From: Xestospongia bergquistia
Lineage: Eukaryota > Porifera > Demospongiae > Haplosclerida > Petrosiidae
Length of the DNA stretch: 64,000 nucleotides
Direction of reading: 5' to 3'
Assembly (NCBI GenBank): GCA_963965975.1
Contig: OZ014420.1
Coordinates: 701,001 to 765,000, forward strand
The stretch's first letter is position 1. Each line of letters begins with the position of its first letter. Shown here one piece after another: positions 1 through 11,169 of this stretch. The notes under the pieces are model-generated. The model saw only the letters and a program-made list of their open reading frames with translations, did not search any database and was not told where the DNA came from. The position numbers were made by a program, and so were the translations under genes.

Positions 1-2518
1 CAATTCCAATCTTTGGCAAGCATTTCACCTTCTCCCTTGTTAACTTCTCTGTTGTGAGCGAGATCACACTGAGAGTGTGTGTATGCGTGTGCAAGAGAGA
101 GATGATTCATCAGAAAATTCAATGTTAAACTACAAACATATGCAAATATAAAATGACACTTCTAAATATCACAACAATTAAATACAATTAGAGCCATCAA
201 CACCATACCAAACATACTTGAGATATAGCTACTGCCAAGGCTACAACTTACCAAAACTTCAAAATATGCCATCATCATTTTATGCAAACATAGTTGACCA
301 AATTATCCAGTTAACAATGTAACCATAAAGAGAGACTACTTTGATAAACATTTGCCATCATCATTTTATGCAAACATAGTTGACAAAATTATCCAGTTAA
401 CAAAATAACCATAAAGAGAGGCTACTTTGACAAATATTTGGCTAGAGTGTCTACAAATATATCCATGAACTACAGAAGGGAGGCAAATATGTAGGGCAAG
501 GCAAAGTGACCTCAGCTTACAGCAGCTGTTCAACTTAATCTTAATTATTTGCTCTGTTAAACTAAGACAAAATTATACAGTACATATTTAGTATAAGAGG
601 TTCCTTTTATAGTGATCTTAAATACATAATACATGTGCTATATTTAGTAACAATGTGCTATGCTTGCTATGACTAAATATAGTAACATTAACTTACTTTA
701 TTTCCAACTAATACAACAGGAGCTGGTAACTCAGAGTCTTTAATCTTATCAATTCGACTGTAGATTGTTTTAACAGTTAGAAATGTGGATTTCTCTGTAA
801 TAGAGTAAACCAGTAAAAAACCTTCTCCATCTTTGATATATCTCTCTCTGACAGCTTGGAAGATCTCCTGGAATAAAATAGATTGATGAATGGAGATGAA
901 ACAAACATATTATAAAGAGATCAGTAAGTTTGCAAAATTGATTTTATATCAAAGATTAATGCAAACAAAACACATTTAGATTGTACCATAAATATAACTT
1001 CAAATTGAAAATGAAAATTTAACCAAATCAACAGCTACATATTATATTAGTATTATATTATGAATACATTATTATAACATATATCTAGTAGTACAGTGAA
1101 TTATTAACTACTGACTTGACCAGCTGTATCAATAATATCAAGACCAACCACTTCTCCATCAACATCCGCATCAATCCTATAAGCATCTTCTGTAAACAGC
1201 AATAAAAAGGAGGGCAAATTATTAACAAGATTGATGTTAATAGTAATGTTACACATATTAGAGCATAATATAACATGTGCTAACATAGGGTGTGAAAAAA
1301 ATGGACATAATACTAACTAGACTACTTCAATAAGTCACCAACTGATAACTAACTTGGTATGATCTAAGCTAATATTATTGTATATTTTATAACAATAAAG
1401 GTGTGTGTAGTAGTGACACTTAGATGATGAGTGCCAACCACTTCCTTCAAGGTGTGTTAGTGTGATGTGCATTAATTTAGTAAATTGTACATCACATGAG
1501 CCTTCTTGTTCAAAACTTATAAGTTATCATTTAGTGGATATCATTTGTTCTCTTCTTTTGTTGTTCTTAACAGCCTTTGTCTATATTAAATTTGTGGTAT
1601 TAAACCACTATTAGGACACCTGTGTAACCAATGGTTTAACATATATTGTGTATAAAATATCTCTGTTTTGCTAGTAACTAAATTCTAAGGAAATGTTAAT
1701 CATTTTATAACCATACTCTCATAGAACTACTATGTCTTGTTGGATAAATAAATTGACAGGAACTGCTAACATTGTTAGGTATTTCCCTCAAAATAACAGG
1801 ATATAAATCACTTTGTTGTGGTTGCAGACAAAAAATTTACGACAGTCGCTAAGGAGATGAAGATTACCAAGCAACACTAAGCTAGCAGTTATCATTATTT
1901 TAATTATTATTATTATTATAAATAACTAAGATTGAGGTCATATAGGGAGTAAGATCTATGGCTATTTAAGGTAACTGGTATCTCCATTATGCAATGTTAA
2001 GTGAATCGTGATCTTCAAAACAACTCTATAGATAAGGTCAATTCTCATAAGAAAGATAGCAGGTATGTCTTAATAAAAACATGGCCAATATTAAGGCCAT
2101 TGTTATGTAGTATTATCCATAACAGCAAAATTATACATTTTTTAGGCTAACAAATATTAACTGAGTATGCAGCTGACAAAGCAAATGTACTTAATAGTCC
2201 AATATATAATTTCTTAAGAAAACATGATACAATTATATTAGTTTACCTATTGTAGGATCATAGTCTGTAGCAAAGATACCACTAGTATATTGAATTGTGA
2301 TTGCTAGAGGAAGAAAAAAATGATCAGTTCCTTATCAGTAAACAGTTTATGATTGTTGGCAGCAGTAAGGATATCATAAAAATAGTTGACAGATGGTAAT
2401 ATTATCTTAACATAGATAGAAACATTGATATTAGAGGATATCTACAGCAAGAGAGAGGCTCACCTGATTTACCGACACCTCCATCACCTAAGACAGCAAT
2501 CTTATACGTTTGTACCAT
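1..2518 (-). CDS. Ras-family small GTPase (3' end outside window)
   Basis: A membrane-signalling GTPase of the Ras/Rap type. Five coding exons are readable on the minus strand: 2464-2518, 2247-2303, 1116-1189, 697-867 and 1-68 (running off the window). Joined, they give an N-terminus MVQTYKIAVLG, the P-loop GDGGVGKS, the switch I segment DYDPTIEDAYR, the switch II motif DTAGQE and the base-recognition motif NKCD, all in the usual order and spacing. The start codon is the first ATG in frame and lies ten residues before the P-loop, as in Ras proteins. A donor-like site near 2880 (plus-strand CTCACCTCGG) suggests a further non-coding 5' exon. The C-terminal CAAX region is missing because of the window edge, so Ras, Rap and Ras-like subfamilies cannot be separated. 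DAYRI after switch I is not the canonical DSYRK of Ras. Family call is firm, subfamily is not. Confidence 0.9.
268..439. repeat. Tandem duplication, 2 x 86 bp
   Basis: Two adjacent near-identical copies of about 86 bp (268-353 and 354-439), each beginning GCCATCATCATTTTATGC, with a handful of substitutions between them. They lie in the last visible intron of the Ras-family gene. Confidence 0.85.
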
Positions 2519-3159
2519 TTTTGTTCCTGTTACCACTTCAACAGAATTTAAATGACTTCTATTAAGAACAGACATTTATGAAGTGACAATTTTAAGAAAA
2601 TTCTTCAGTTCAAGGGTTAAGAAAAGATAGTACCTATAAGACTTCCAGTTAGATTGCTAGTAAACAGCCAGAAGGCTACATTTAAAGCATATGACCAGCT
2701 TACTAAAAATAGATCCAGCTTTATTGTTATGGCATGCCAATGATGGAGACAAGTTGTGTGGGGGGACGGTTATTTGTAATGAATTATGGCATTCCATTCA
2801 AAGGTTTAGTTAATGAGGCTTGATCATATCAAATAGAGTACATCGCCATAATTGGTTATGGATGCGACTTGGATTTCACTCACCTCGGCTTCTTCGTGCT
2901 AGTCGCTGTCCTTCAATACTCTGCATGCGTAGTATTGTCGACCACACCCAAAAATTCGATATTTCTGAATAATTAATGTATAATTAGATGATATAGGGAA
3001 CAACGACGGCCAATCGCTAATGCGGAGGAGAGCGTTAGCGAGTGGGCGTCTGGGGGATGAGGATAATTATCTTAATAGGTCCAATATTACTTAATTGTGG
3101 GTGGAACACAGATAAAACTTTTACTGTAAGGGCTTATCATTCCAGCATCAAGCGCCATC
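2519..3159. promoter_or_regulatory. Shared head-to-head promoter, Ras GTPase / transglutaminase
   Basis: A 641-bp gap between two divergent start codons. It holds the probable non-coding first exon of the Ras-family gene, a CCAAT box (GGCCAATCG at about 3008) and a short inverted repeat, CGCTAA near 3015 and TTAGCG near 3035. No other gene is visible. Confidence 0.45.
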
Positions 3160-6100
3160 ATGCCAAGAGGAAGAAGACGCCGAACGTATCGCAGACCTGC
3201 TAATCCCGCCGGCAGACGTGGAGTAGGTATGTATACAATACTATAGCTTGTAGCTATGCATTGCTATCCATTGTTCAAACTACACGTTAAATTACATATC
3301 CATAGAAACAATGTAATTTTTTAAATTCTATTGTAGCCAAACCACTCGTTTCTATTAAAAATGTCGACATGCTGTGGAACCACAATCAAGAATCTAATGA
3401 GTCTGATGAATTTGAAGCTACAAAATACATGGTACTTCGACGTGGGTTTCATTTTGATTTCATCGTTGAGGTATCTTCCCTCGGTGATCTTGCAACTGAA
3501 AAGGTTACTTTTGAGCTCCACCGAGGAGGACGTGCAAGATATACTCGGGGGACTTTGTTTCAAGCTATTTGTGGTGGTAAATCCAGACGCTATTATCAAT
3601 GGAAAATGGAGGTGAGAAAGAAAGAGAGAGAGAGAGACCTCTAACTACTAGTCGATAGTCTAATAGTTATAAAACAAGATCTCATAGTTCAACAGTATTT
3701 TCTAAATTTATCTTTTTATAGGTAGTTAGTTCCAGTAATGATCAAGTTCGTTATAGAGTCCAAGTTCCTCCTGATGCACCTGTTGGAAGTTACAAAGGTT
3801 ACGTACGAGTACCTGTTGGGCGGGGTAAACCAGACAGTGTTTGGGAAATGGAAAAGCATATAGCCCTCCTGTTTAACCCGTGGTGCAAAGGTAAGCTCTC
3901 TGGGATCTGAAATACCTTATAAAATTTTTTAAATAGTTGTCATTAGGTATTTAGTTAGCGTCACTGCATATTACTATAATTATAAAGTTGTTTATTTCAA
4001 TTTTATTATCATTTTTAGAGGATGATGTTTACATGGCAGACTCTAAGAAAAGAGATGAGTATATTCTCAATGAGACAGGACTTATATGGGCGGGAACACA
4101 TCTCCGAACCTTTACATGGCCTTGGAATTTTGCTCAAGTAAATTATAGATAAGTACATGTGTTGTGACATAGATGACATTCAAGGTGATAATTTACATTA
4201 GAGTTTGCGTCTAGGTTTAGTGAATGTAGAACAACATAGTTGATGTTTAGCACTTAACCAGGTGTCCAAGTAGGATTACATTTACCAGTATCTGTGCCCA
4301 CTTTTATTTATTTGTGAGGAAATTATAGATATTTTCAGGGTGTCTAAGTGCGAATACATTTACCAGTATCTATGGCCATTTTTATAAGTTTATGAGGAGG
4401 GAGATTATAGATGCTTTCCCATTTTTCTATCATAGTTTGAAACAGTGACACTTGAGACTGTACTCTATCTGTTGGATCTGTGGGACTTGGGATCTGAGGC
4501 TCGTCGAAGTCCTGTACATGTCTCACGATGTCTTGCAAACATGGTACATCATTGTTTCATTCTGCATCTATTTGATAAATGGAATGATCAATATTTATTG
4601 TCTTTTTGTTATCAGGTCAATAGAAATGACAATGATGGCGGTATTTTAGTAGGATTATGGTCATCCAACGATGAGGATTATGCTGATGGTACTGAACCCA
4701 CAGCATGGAGTGGTAGTGAAGCTATAATGCAGGAATATATGGACAGAAAGAGGCCTGTAAAATATGCACAGTGTTGGGTATTTGGAGGAACACTAACAAC
4801 TAGTGAGATGAGGCTTAGTTATTATATCTATTTATAGTATCAGTTTATATCTATTAATAGTATCAGGAATATCCTATAACATTCTTTTTCTTCTTTCTTT
4901 CTAGCCCTTCGTGCCATTGGTATCCCAGCAAGACCTATAACTAATTTTCAGTCTGCTCACGATGCTGACTTTAATAGAGCTATTGATTATTATATTGATA
5001 AAAATGGTTCTTTCATTGATGAAAAAAGTGGAGATTCTGTTTGGTTGGTTAATCATTTTTACTTATGACAACATTATTTTAAATCTCAGGAATTATCACG
5101 TGTGGGTTGAAGGTTGGATGAAACGTCCTGATCTAGATGGTAGCTTTGGTGGATGGCAAGCATTAGATGCTACTCCTCAAGAACTATCTCCTCACTCTCG
5201 TACTATGGTTGTTGGGCCTGCCTCTATTCAGGTCAGCGAGAGCTTTATTTGCTAAAGGTAATGTTGATATTTCAATATAGGCTATTAAAGATGGCCTGGA
5301 TATGCACTTTGACAATGAGTTTGTGATATCAGAAGTTAATGCTGATATCAAATATCATTTTGAGAAATCTGATGGTTCCTTTCAAGTCATGGAATCTGAT
5401 CTACGCAGAGTCGGAAAACACATCAGTACTAAAGCAGTGGGTCACATGAGCCGTGAGGACATCACAGGTCATTATAAGTACCCTGAAGGTAGCCATGCTG
5501 AACGAGCTGCTCTGGGTGCTAACAAGGAAGAGGAAGATAGAGCTGTTATATTTGCAGCTAAACTCACAGGTGGTGGTAAGCTTGGTGAAGATCTTATCTT
5601 TGAAGTATCTCTCACTGCTAAGTCTGTTATAGCAAGTAAGTTTAAAGTGTGCATCCACACTCATGTGCATGCTCATTTCTATTTCATTAAGGAAATTTTT
5701 CATAATTGTTTCTCCTGTTAGGTAGCGTGAAAGTGACAGCTGTTTTTGAGAAGGTTATGTACACTGGAGTTGTAGGTAAAGAAATCAAGAAGAAATCTAC
5801 TTCAGGTAAGTATCAATGATATACCTGGTAATATCAGTACTTGCTATTCCAGTTACACTCTCCTTGGGACAGACCAAGAAGATTCATTTCACTCTTCATG
5901 CTCAAGAATATATGGAACATCTTGGAGACCAACCTTCTATAACTGCTACCTTCCTTGGTTATATTATCAATCCAGAACAATCATGGATTGATAAGTTACC
6001 AATTTCTTTGGAGCTACCAGACCTACAGATCAATGTTAACGGTAAAGGTGAGTTTTAAAAATAAGTTAATTATTGCATTTGAAATGAGAAACTTATGCTT

Positions 6101-6549
6101 ATTATTTTGTTATTATTACTTTTATTATTATATTAGGTAAAAATGTGACCCTACCCAGTGGAAAATCTGTCAATGTTACTGTCAAGTTAACTAATCCACT
6201 TAATACCAAACTCACACAGCTCAAATACTTGATTGAAGGTACAGGACTGCTAGCTCCTCAGAATATAAAAGCCGGGTACGAGATATCAATAATACATGTT
6301 ATATTTACACATACTATCATTACTTGTAGGAAGTTATTCATGAACTATTTATGGCTAATTTGTTGAACTATTTATATGCTTCTTCCTTTTAGTGACGTTG
6401 CAGTGGGTGGTGTTTCCACAGTCAAGTTTTCTATCAAACCTCGACCTGTCTCACGTCACAGTGAGAGGAACAATCTCACTTTGATAGTCACTGCAGAATC
6501 TAAGGAACTCAAGGGAATTATGGGCACAGCTTCCATTACTCTAGCTTAA
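3160..6549 (+). CDS. Transglutaminase (TGM1/TGM2-like)
   Basis: Calcium-dependent protein-glutamine gamma-glutamyltransferase, which cross-links proteins through Gln-Lys isopeptide bonds. Thirteen exons: 3160-3226, 3337-3611, 3722-3890, 4019-4137, 4436-4543, 4616-4802, 4905-5043, 5090-5231, 5281-5635, 5722-5815, 5853-6047, 6137-6275, 6393-6549. The papain-like catalytic triad is visible: Cys in YAQCWVFGG (exon 6), His in NYHVWVEGWMKRPD (exon 8) and Asp in DATPQE (exon 8). The N-terminal beta-sandwich carries LFNPWCKEDDVYM, a family signature, and the core ends with KHPEGS-like KYPEGSHAER followed by two C-terminal beta-barrels. Length is close to vertebrate TGM1/2. The first exon encodes an Arg-rich tail (MPRGRRRRTYRRPANPAG) with no signal peptide, so a cytoplasmic or membrane-associated enzyme is likely. 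I see no loss of key residues. Confidence 0.93.
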
Positions 6550-6883
6550 ATCAACCAGTTATGTTCAACTAACAGCCTCATTGAATGGCTGTGTAGTTAT
6601 TTCCCTGTAGGTTTTCCTCTACCACCATTAACTATATAAGATATATTTTTTTCTCCTGGCTATTTTGCATACATACTTTTTCATTTTTTGATTAGGTTTC
6701 TTTATTACAGTTATATAAATTTCCATTAAAATTATTTTTTCATTGGTTTTTTTGCAGTAGTATGTCTACCAACATCACTCACACCACACTGAATTAGCTC
6801 ATTGACTTATATATATCAAGAGCAGAAATAATAATTCCTATTGTCTGTACAATAGAATGCTGATCATACCAGACCATTACTTT
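6550..6883. other. Tail-to-tail intergenic gap
   Basis: AT-rich 3'-flanking DNA between the transglutaminase stop and the stop of the small coiled-coil gene on the other strand. No gene or clear repeat seen. Confidence 0.6.
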
Positions 6884-7267
6884 TTAATGTTTGCTTTCTT
6901 CAGGTATTAGTGTGTTAGAAGTGAGAGGAGGTTTAGAAGTGTATTTAGCCATTATCCTCTCTGCTTGTATTGACACTTCATAACGTTGTTCCAATAGTTT
7001 TTTAGTCTCTCTGAGATAGAGTTGTTCTATCATATTAAGAAAGCAAAAATATATATCTCTCTTACTTTTGGATGTTTTTCTTAGCCAATTTATGTTCAAA
7101 AATAGCCTCACTAATCTGTTGCTGATATAAAGCCATCTCTCTGTATGAAGTAAACAATATATTAAAATCATTAGAGTTTTGTTTACAAGATATAGTTACC
7201 TTTCATAGGCTTGACCTCTTTTATTAGAAAGGTACCTTGCAGTTTTAAGCAGTTCATTAAATGTCAT
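6884..7267 (-). CDS. Small coiled-coil protein, function unknown
   Basis: Three exons (7200-7267, 7066-7140, 6884-7010) join in frame to a protein of 89 residues starting MTFNELLKTARYLSNKRG. The middle (YQQQISEAIFEHKLAKKNIQ, then KETKKLLEQRYEVSIQAERI) is charged and Leu/Ile-rich, predicting a continuous alpha-helical coiled coil. The C-terminus (KPPLTSNTLIPEESKH) is unstructured. The acceptor of exon 3 is the CAG at 7011-7013: the more upstream AG puts the last exon out of frame. The gene begins only about 50 bp past the stop codon of the larger minus-strand gene upstream, so it could be a separate gene or a downstream cistron of the same transcript. No signal peptide or membrane segment. I do not recognise the family. 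Confidence 0.6.
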
Positions 7268-7317
7268 CGATGGTATCCTTCAAAACTAGTTAAAGATTGA
7301 CTAACACACAACAAGTA

Positions 7318-9604
7318 TTAGTACTGTCTTAAGTTTGGATACGGTACTTGTTTGACCTGTGTTCTACACATTACTGATGCTCCATTTGGCACTTGACTGG
7401 ACTCACTGAGTCCATGGATCATGAAATGATGCTGGAGAAGTGGACTACGAGACGTGGTTGTAAATCGTACACACTCAAATGTAGGACCACTTCCAATACC
7501 AGGAGACTGTATTATTAGAAAGTAACGGATAGAGAACATGACAGTTTACAAATTACTTCATCTTTTTCTTTCTTGTAGTTTCTACTCATTTGTCTTGTAA
7601 TCTCTGGTTGCAATAATGTGTGTCCACATGAATTATCAAGCTCTTGACATTGGATACCTTGAGATGCTCCAAGTACTGTTATAAAAAAAACTCTCAATAC
7701 AATTCATAAAAATCAAGTTCTTACAGTCTCTCTCATGAAGTAGTGTATTTGATTGTGTACTGCTTTGTGTTGTGTGGTTAGTACTAGAGCTAGGGTCTAA
7801 GTCTTTCATGGACCAACTATTCCAACAGTCAACAGGTCCAGGAATACCTATTGTAAGATAAGTGAAGATAGATATTGTATTATACCCAGTACCAGTAATC
7901 CACTCGTGAATGTAGTTACACAGCTGTTGTAGAAACTCGTGAGAATGGAATATTTTCACAGATCTAGGAAAACCTTGACAAAAGCCGCTGAAAACAGCTT
8001 GAGAGAGACACTGAGGATAATACTATAATTATTTAGTAATAATTAATTGCCATATGTATTATTATCAAGTGGTCTAACTTGAAATAGTTCATCTTTGGAA
8101 TCGTCATTTGCATGTATCAGTAATGAAGTAAAGTTCTCTGCCATTAATGTGAATAAAAGTGCTTGTTGATCAGCATCAGGCTTGAATTGAACTGTATCAG
8201 TTAGTTGGTCTTTAGATTCAATAAATTTACCTTGAATTTCTCCATCCAGATCCACCAAAACGCACACTATTATATTAATAGTTTTAAAAGAAAACACAAA
8301 CAATTGAATTATAATTATTTTTATTACTAACTTGTAAAACTGAACATGACATTTCACTGAAAAAAAACTTTTTCCATTTCTTTAAAAAGTTGATCTACAG
8401 AAAATTATATGTGAAAATAAGAAGGAAAAAAAAGGGCTCGTCCGGGATTTGAACCCGGGACCTCTCGCACCCAAAGCGAGAATCATACCCCTAGACCAAC
8501 GAGCCAACTCCGAGAGACCGATGATCAAAACATCTAAAGATGACTTACACGAAAATTCTGCAGTTTTGTAACCAAATCTAACAATGGGAGTGGTTCTAAT
8601 TTGCTGGGGAGTAAAGGTGCCACACCCCCATGACAACCTAGAAAGACAGCTTGCTATAATGAAACAACACTGTGAATGGCTTGACTGTATTGTATTATTA
8701 TATCTTACTTCTACACTCTTTCCATATTCATCAACAGTTTCATTCTAAATACGAATAAACAATTATTATTATTGAAGTAAATAATTAAAATTACTTTTTT
8801 GTGATTTGCAAGAGGTTTCTGCATTGCATTTAAAAGATCAGGATTACAAAACACCTGAGGATCAGCTAGAAAAAAATAGATAATAATATTATCCAGCAAA
8901 TTTCAATAACTCACTTTTCTTTCCAATAATACTTAATCCTTCATGCTCAACGCTCACAGCAGTGTTACTTGTGTGATCATAAAGAAAATAGTCTGAGAAA
9001 GTTGAGAGTTTCTCTTCCAAACTACTTAAGCGTTTGTTTACGTCTTCAAGAAAGACAATGTCCCAAGCTAATAATGACAAAGAACAGTTGCTACCGAGGT
9101 ACAATAGACATTTCATATTAAGTAGAACACATAACTACATCTACACATCAAGTTAGAACATATATTGGTACAAATTGTTAATTATCCATTATTTAGTGTA
9201 CTAGTCTTGCTTATAGTAAAAATTATACACTTGGTTCTACTTTGCCCATTTTAAAGTGGGAGAGTCAGGCCACACAAAACAGTAATGTACAGCTGTCTGA
9301 TGTTATGTTTGACATTCAAATTGTTATATTAGATCATATGACATGTAGTGAATTGTGTGCATGTCCTAGTTTACATACGTGCATGTTGCATTAAATTTTC
9401 TCTAATATCTTCTAGTTCCCCTAATATTCCATTTGTTCCTGTGGAGTCTGGCGACAAACTCTCCTCTTCATTAGGCCATTTTGTTATGCCACAACGCTCA
9501 AACCAATCATGGCGACTTTTAGGAGGTGATTTAGGCCTCTCGTGAGGCTTGGTCGTTTTATTTGTGTCTTCTTGAAGTGACTGGAAAAAATCTGATCCAA
9601 ACAT
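7318..9604 (-). CDS. Unrecognised multi-exon protein
   Basis: About ten short exons on the minus strand chain into one reading frame of roughly 460 residues. It starts MFGSDFFQSLQEDTNKT (9604), followed by a polar linker with KPHERPKSPPKSRHDWFERC. A globular part follows, with WDIVFLEDVNKRLSSLEEKL (exon about 8917-9070), NPDLLNAMQKPLANHKK, QAVFLGCHGGVAPLLP (8551-8653), VLVDLDGEIQGKFIESKDQL (about 8085-8267) and FSGFCQGFPRSVKIFHSHEF. It ends in a low-complexity Ser/Thr segment and a final exon (7318-7515) containing GSGPTFECVRFTTTSRSP. No transmembrane segment, signal peptide or catalytic motif is evident. Introns are mostly 50-60 bp, except the one holding the tRNA gene. The exon chain is supported by frame continuity, but individual junctions, particularly across the tRNA-bearing intron, are less certain. 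I could not match it to a family. Confidence 0.55.
8434..8505 (-). tRNA. tRNA-Pro (anticodon UGG)
   Basis: The minus strand reads a complete 72-nt cloverleaf: acceptor stem GGCTCGT/ACGAGCC with discriminator C, D arm TGGTCTAGGGGTATGA, anticodon stem TCTCGC/GCGAGA enclosing the loop TTTGGGT (UGG at positions 34-36) and the T arm CCGGGTTCAAATCCCGG (internal B box GGTTCAAATCC). It is nearly identical to standard metazoan tRNA-Pro, has no intron, and lies within an intron of the host gene, on the same strand. The run of A/T at 8421-8433 would serve as the Pol III terminator on the minus strand. Confidence 0.97.
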
Positions 9605-11169
9605 GCCTCACTCAATGATTGGTTACTAAGCAACCGCCTACCCCTCCCCCAAATGTCTGATATGAACATTATTATTGCTGAGCAGATTCCACAGTTCAGT
9701 TTTTCATACCACGTTCATTCTTTGTGAATGTCGGAAAGCAACGATATTGAATTGGCCAAGAGGTGAGTGGACTATCAATACTAATACTGTAAGTAAATGT
9801 TATAAGCATTTTAGCACGCTTTTCACAAACTTGTAGTAATAAGTTTACTCTACTAAACTTAAATGAATAGTATTTCCTTCTTTCATTTGTTATAAAGAAG
9901 ATAGTTTAAAAGGATGTTAGAGTAAGTTATTTGCATGTATTAATGTTTGTATAATTTTATGAACACTAATACCGGATTATGGAGTAACTCATAACAGAAT
10001 GATATCGATTATTAATTGCAGGACAGCAAAAGAATATATTGTCTGGCTTGTTATTGTTAACACAGATGTTACAAGTAATGTCTGTTGTTTTAATTGCATG
10101 AGTTTCATATAATAACATTTGGCAACTTGTATGATACATTACAAGAGAGGAAGCTATAATTACTATATCCTGTATCAGTTATTAAGGGGTGACAGGAGAA
10201 ACAATGATTAGCCAACTATGTTGTGTAGTTATGCAAATAAATGTCATGTTATTCTCTTGTGAATAAAGTTAAATTGGTTATATCTGTAATATGTGTCTTT
10301 CAATAATTGTTATTGTCAGTCCAATGATGTATAACATAAATAAACCAAGTATCTACCTCTATTGTGTACGTTGAAATTAGGAGAACAAGTTTGTTTTTTT
10401 GGCGGTAATTTTAAATAATATATATATATTTAATCTATCTCTTATCATCATTTTTACAGTTCCCTTCGATTTATAGTAATTTTAAAATAACAAACCAATG
10501 AAATATTTTTTTTAACAGTTGTCCTTAATATTGTAATATAATCAAACTAGAATGATGCACAGCTGGTCCACTATGACTTAGTGTCTATACGTTAATACTG
10601 CCAGTGTTTTATCAACAGACTGTCTAGTTGTAGTCTAGTCTTACTTGTTAATGTGAAAACAAGTGTTTCCTATTCACATCCAAATTGCTTTGTATTACAA
10701 ATAATGTCAGTGTCTCTTTGTATGAGACTACAAAGTTTAATAAGAATCAATTATTTACTATTGTCATATTATATAACAATCGTGAGAGTTAATGCACTTT
10801 GATAGCAAAGTGTATACTCTAATAATTGTGGTATATTTTCAATATCATTAAATCAGATTAAACTTAATTAAAATGAATGCTTTACATGAAGTTAAGGGAT
10901 TGTAAGAAATTCCATTTTCTGTAGCAACTAATTTTTTGACATTTATTGGTCTAAGGAACAAAGTCAACATTTTAGAAGTGTCATTACATTTCATAATAAT
11001 AATTGTACAGTGTAGAACTCATTAGACTAATTGAAATATCATTACTAACTGATCTACTCCTTTTAAAAACATTTATGAGGATATTAGCCAACGGTTACAC
11101 CTACTCTGGTGTCGTGTTAAAAAGAGGCTAATTGAGGGTGTGTCTAGTTTTAATATTTTTAGACGAGTC
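9605..11169. other. Head-to-head intergenic region
   Basis: A 1.56-kb AT-rich region between the start of the unrecognised minus-strand gene and HVCN1. No coding exon, RNA gene or clear repeat could be supported. Promoters for both genes must lie here. GAGTCAT just before the HVCN1 ATG follows a TTTTTAG that could be an acceptor for an upstream non-coding exon. Confidence 0.5.
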
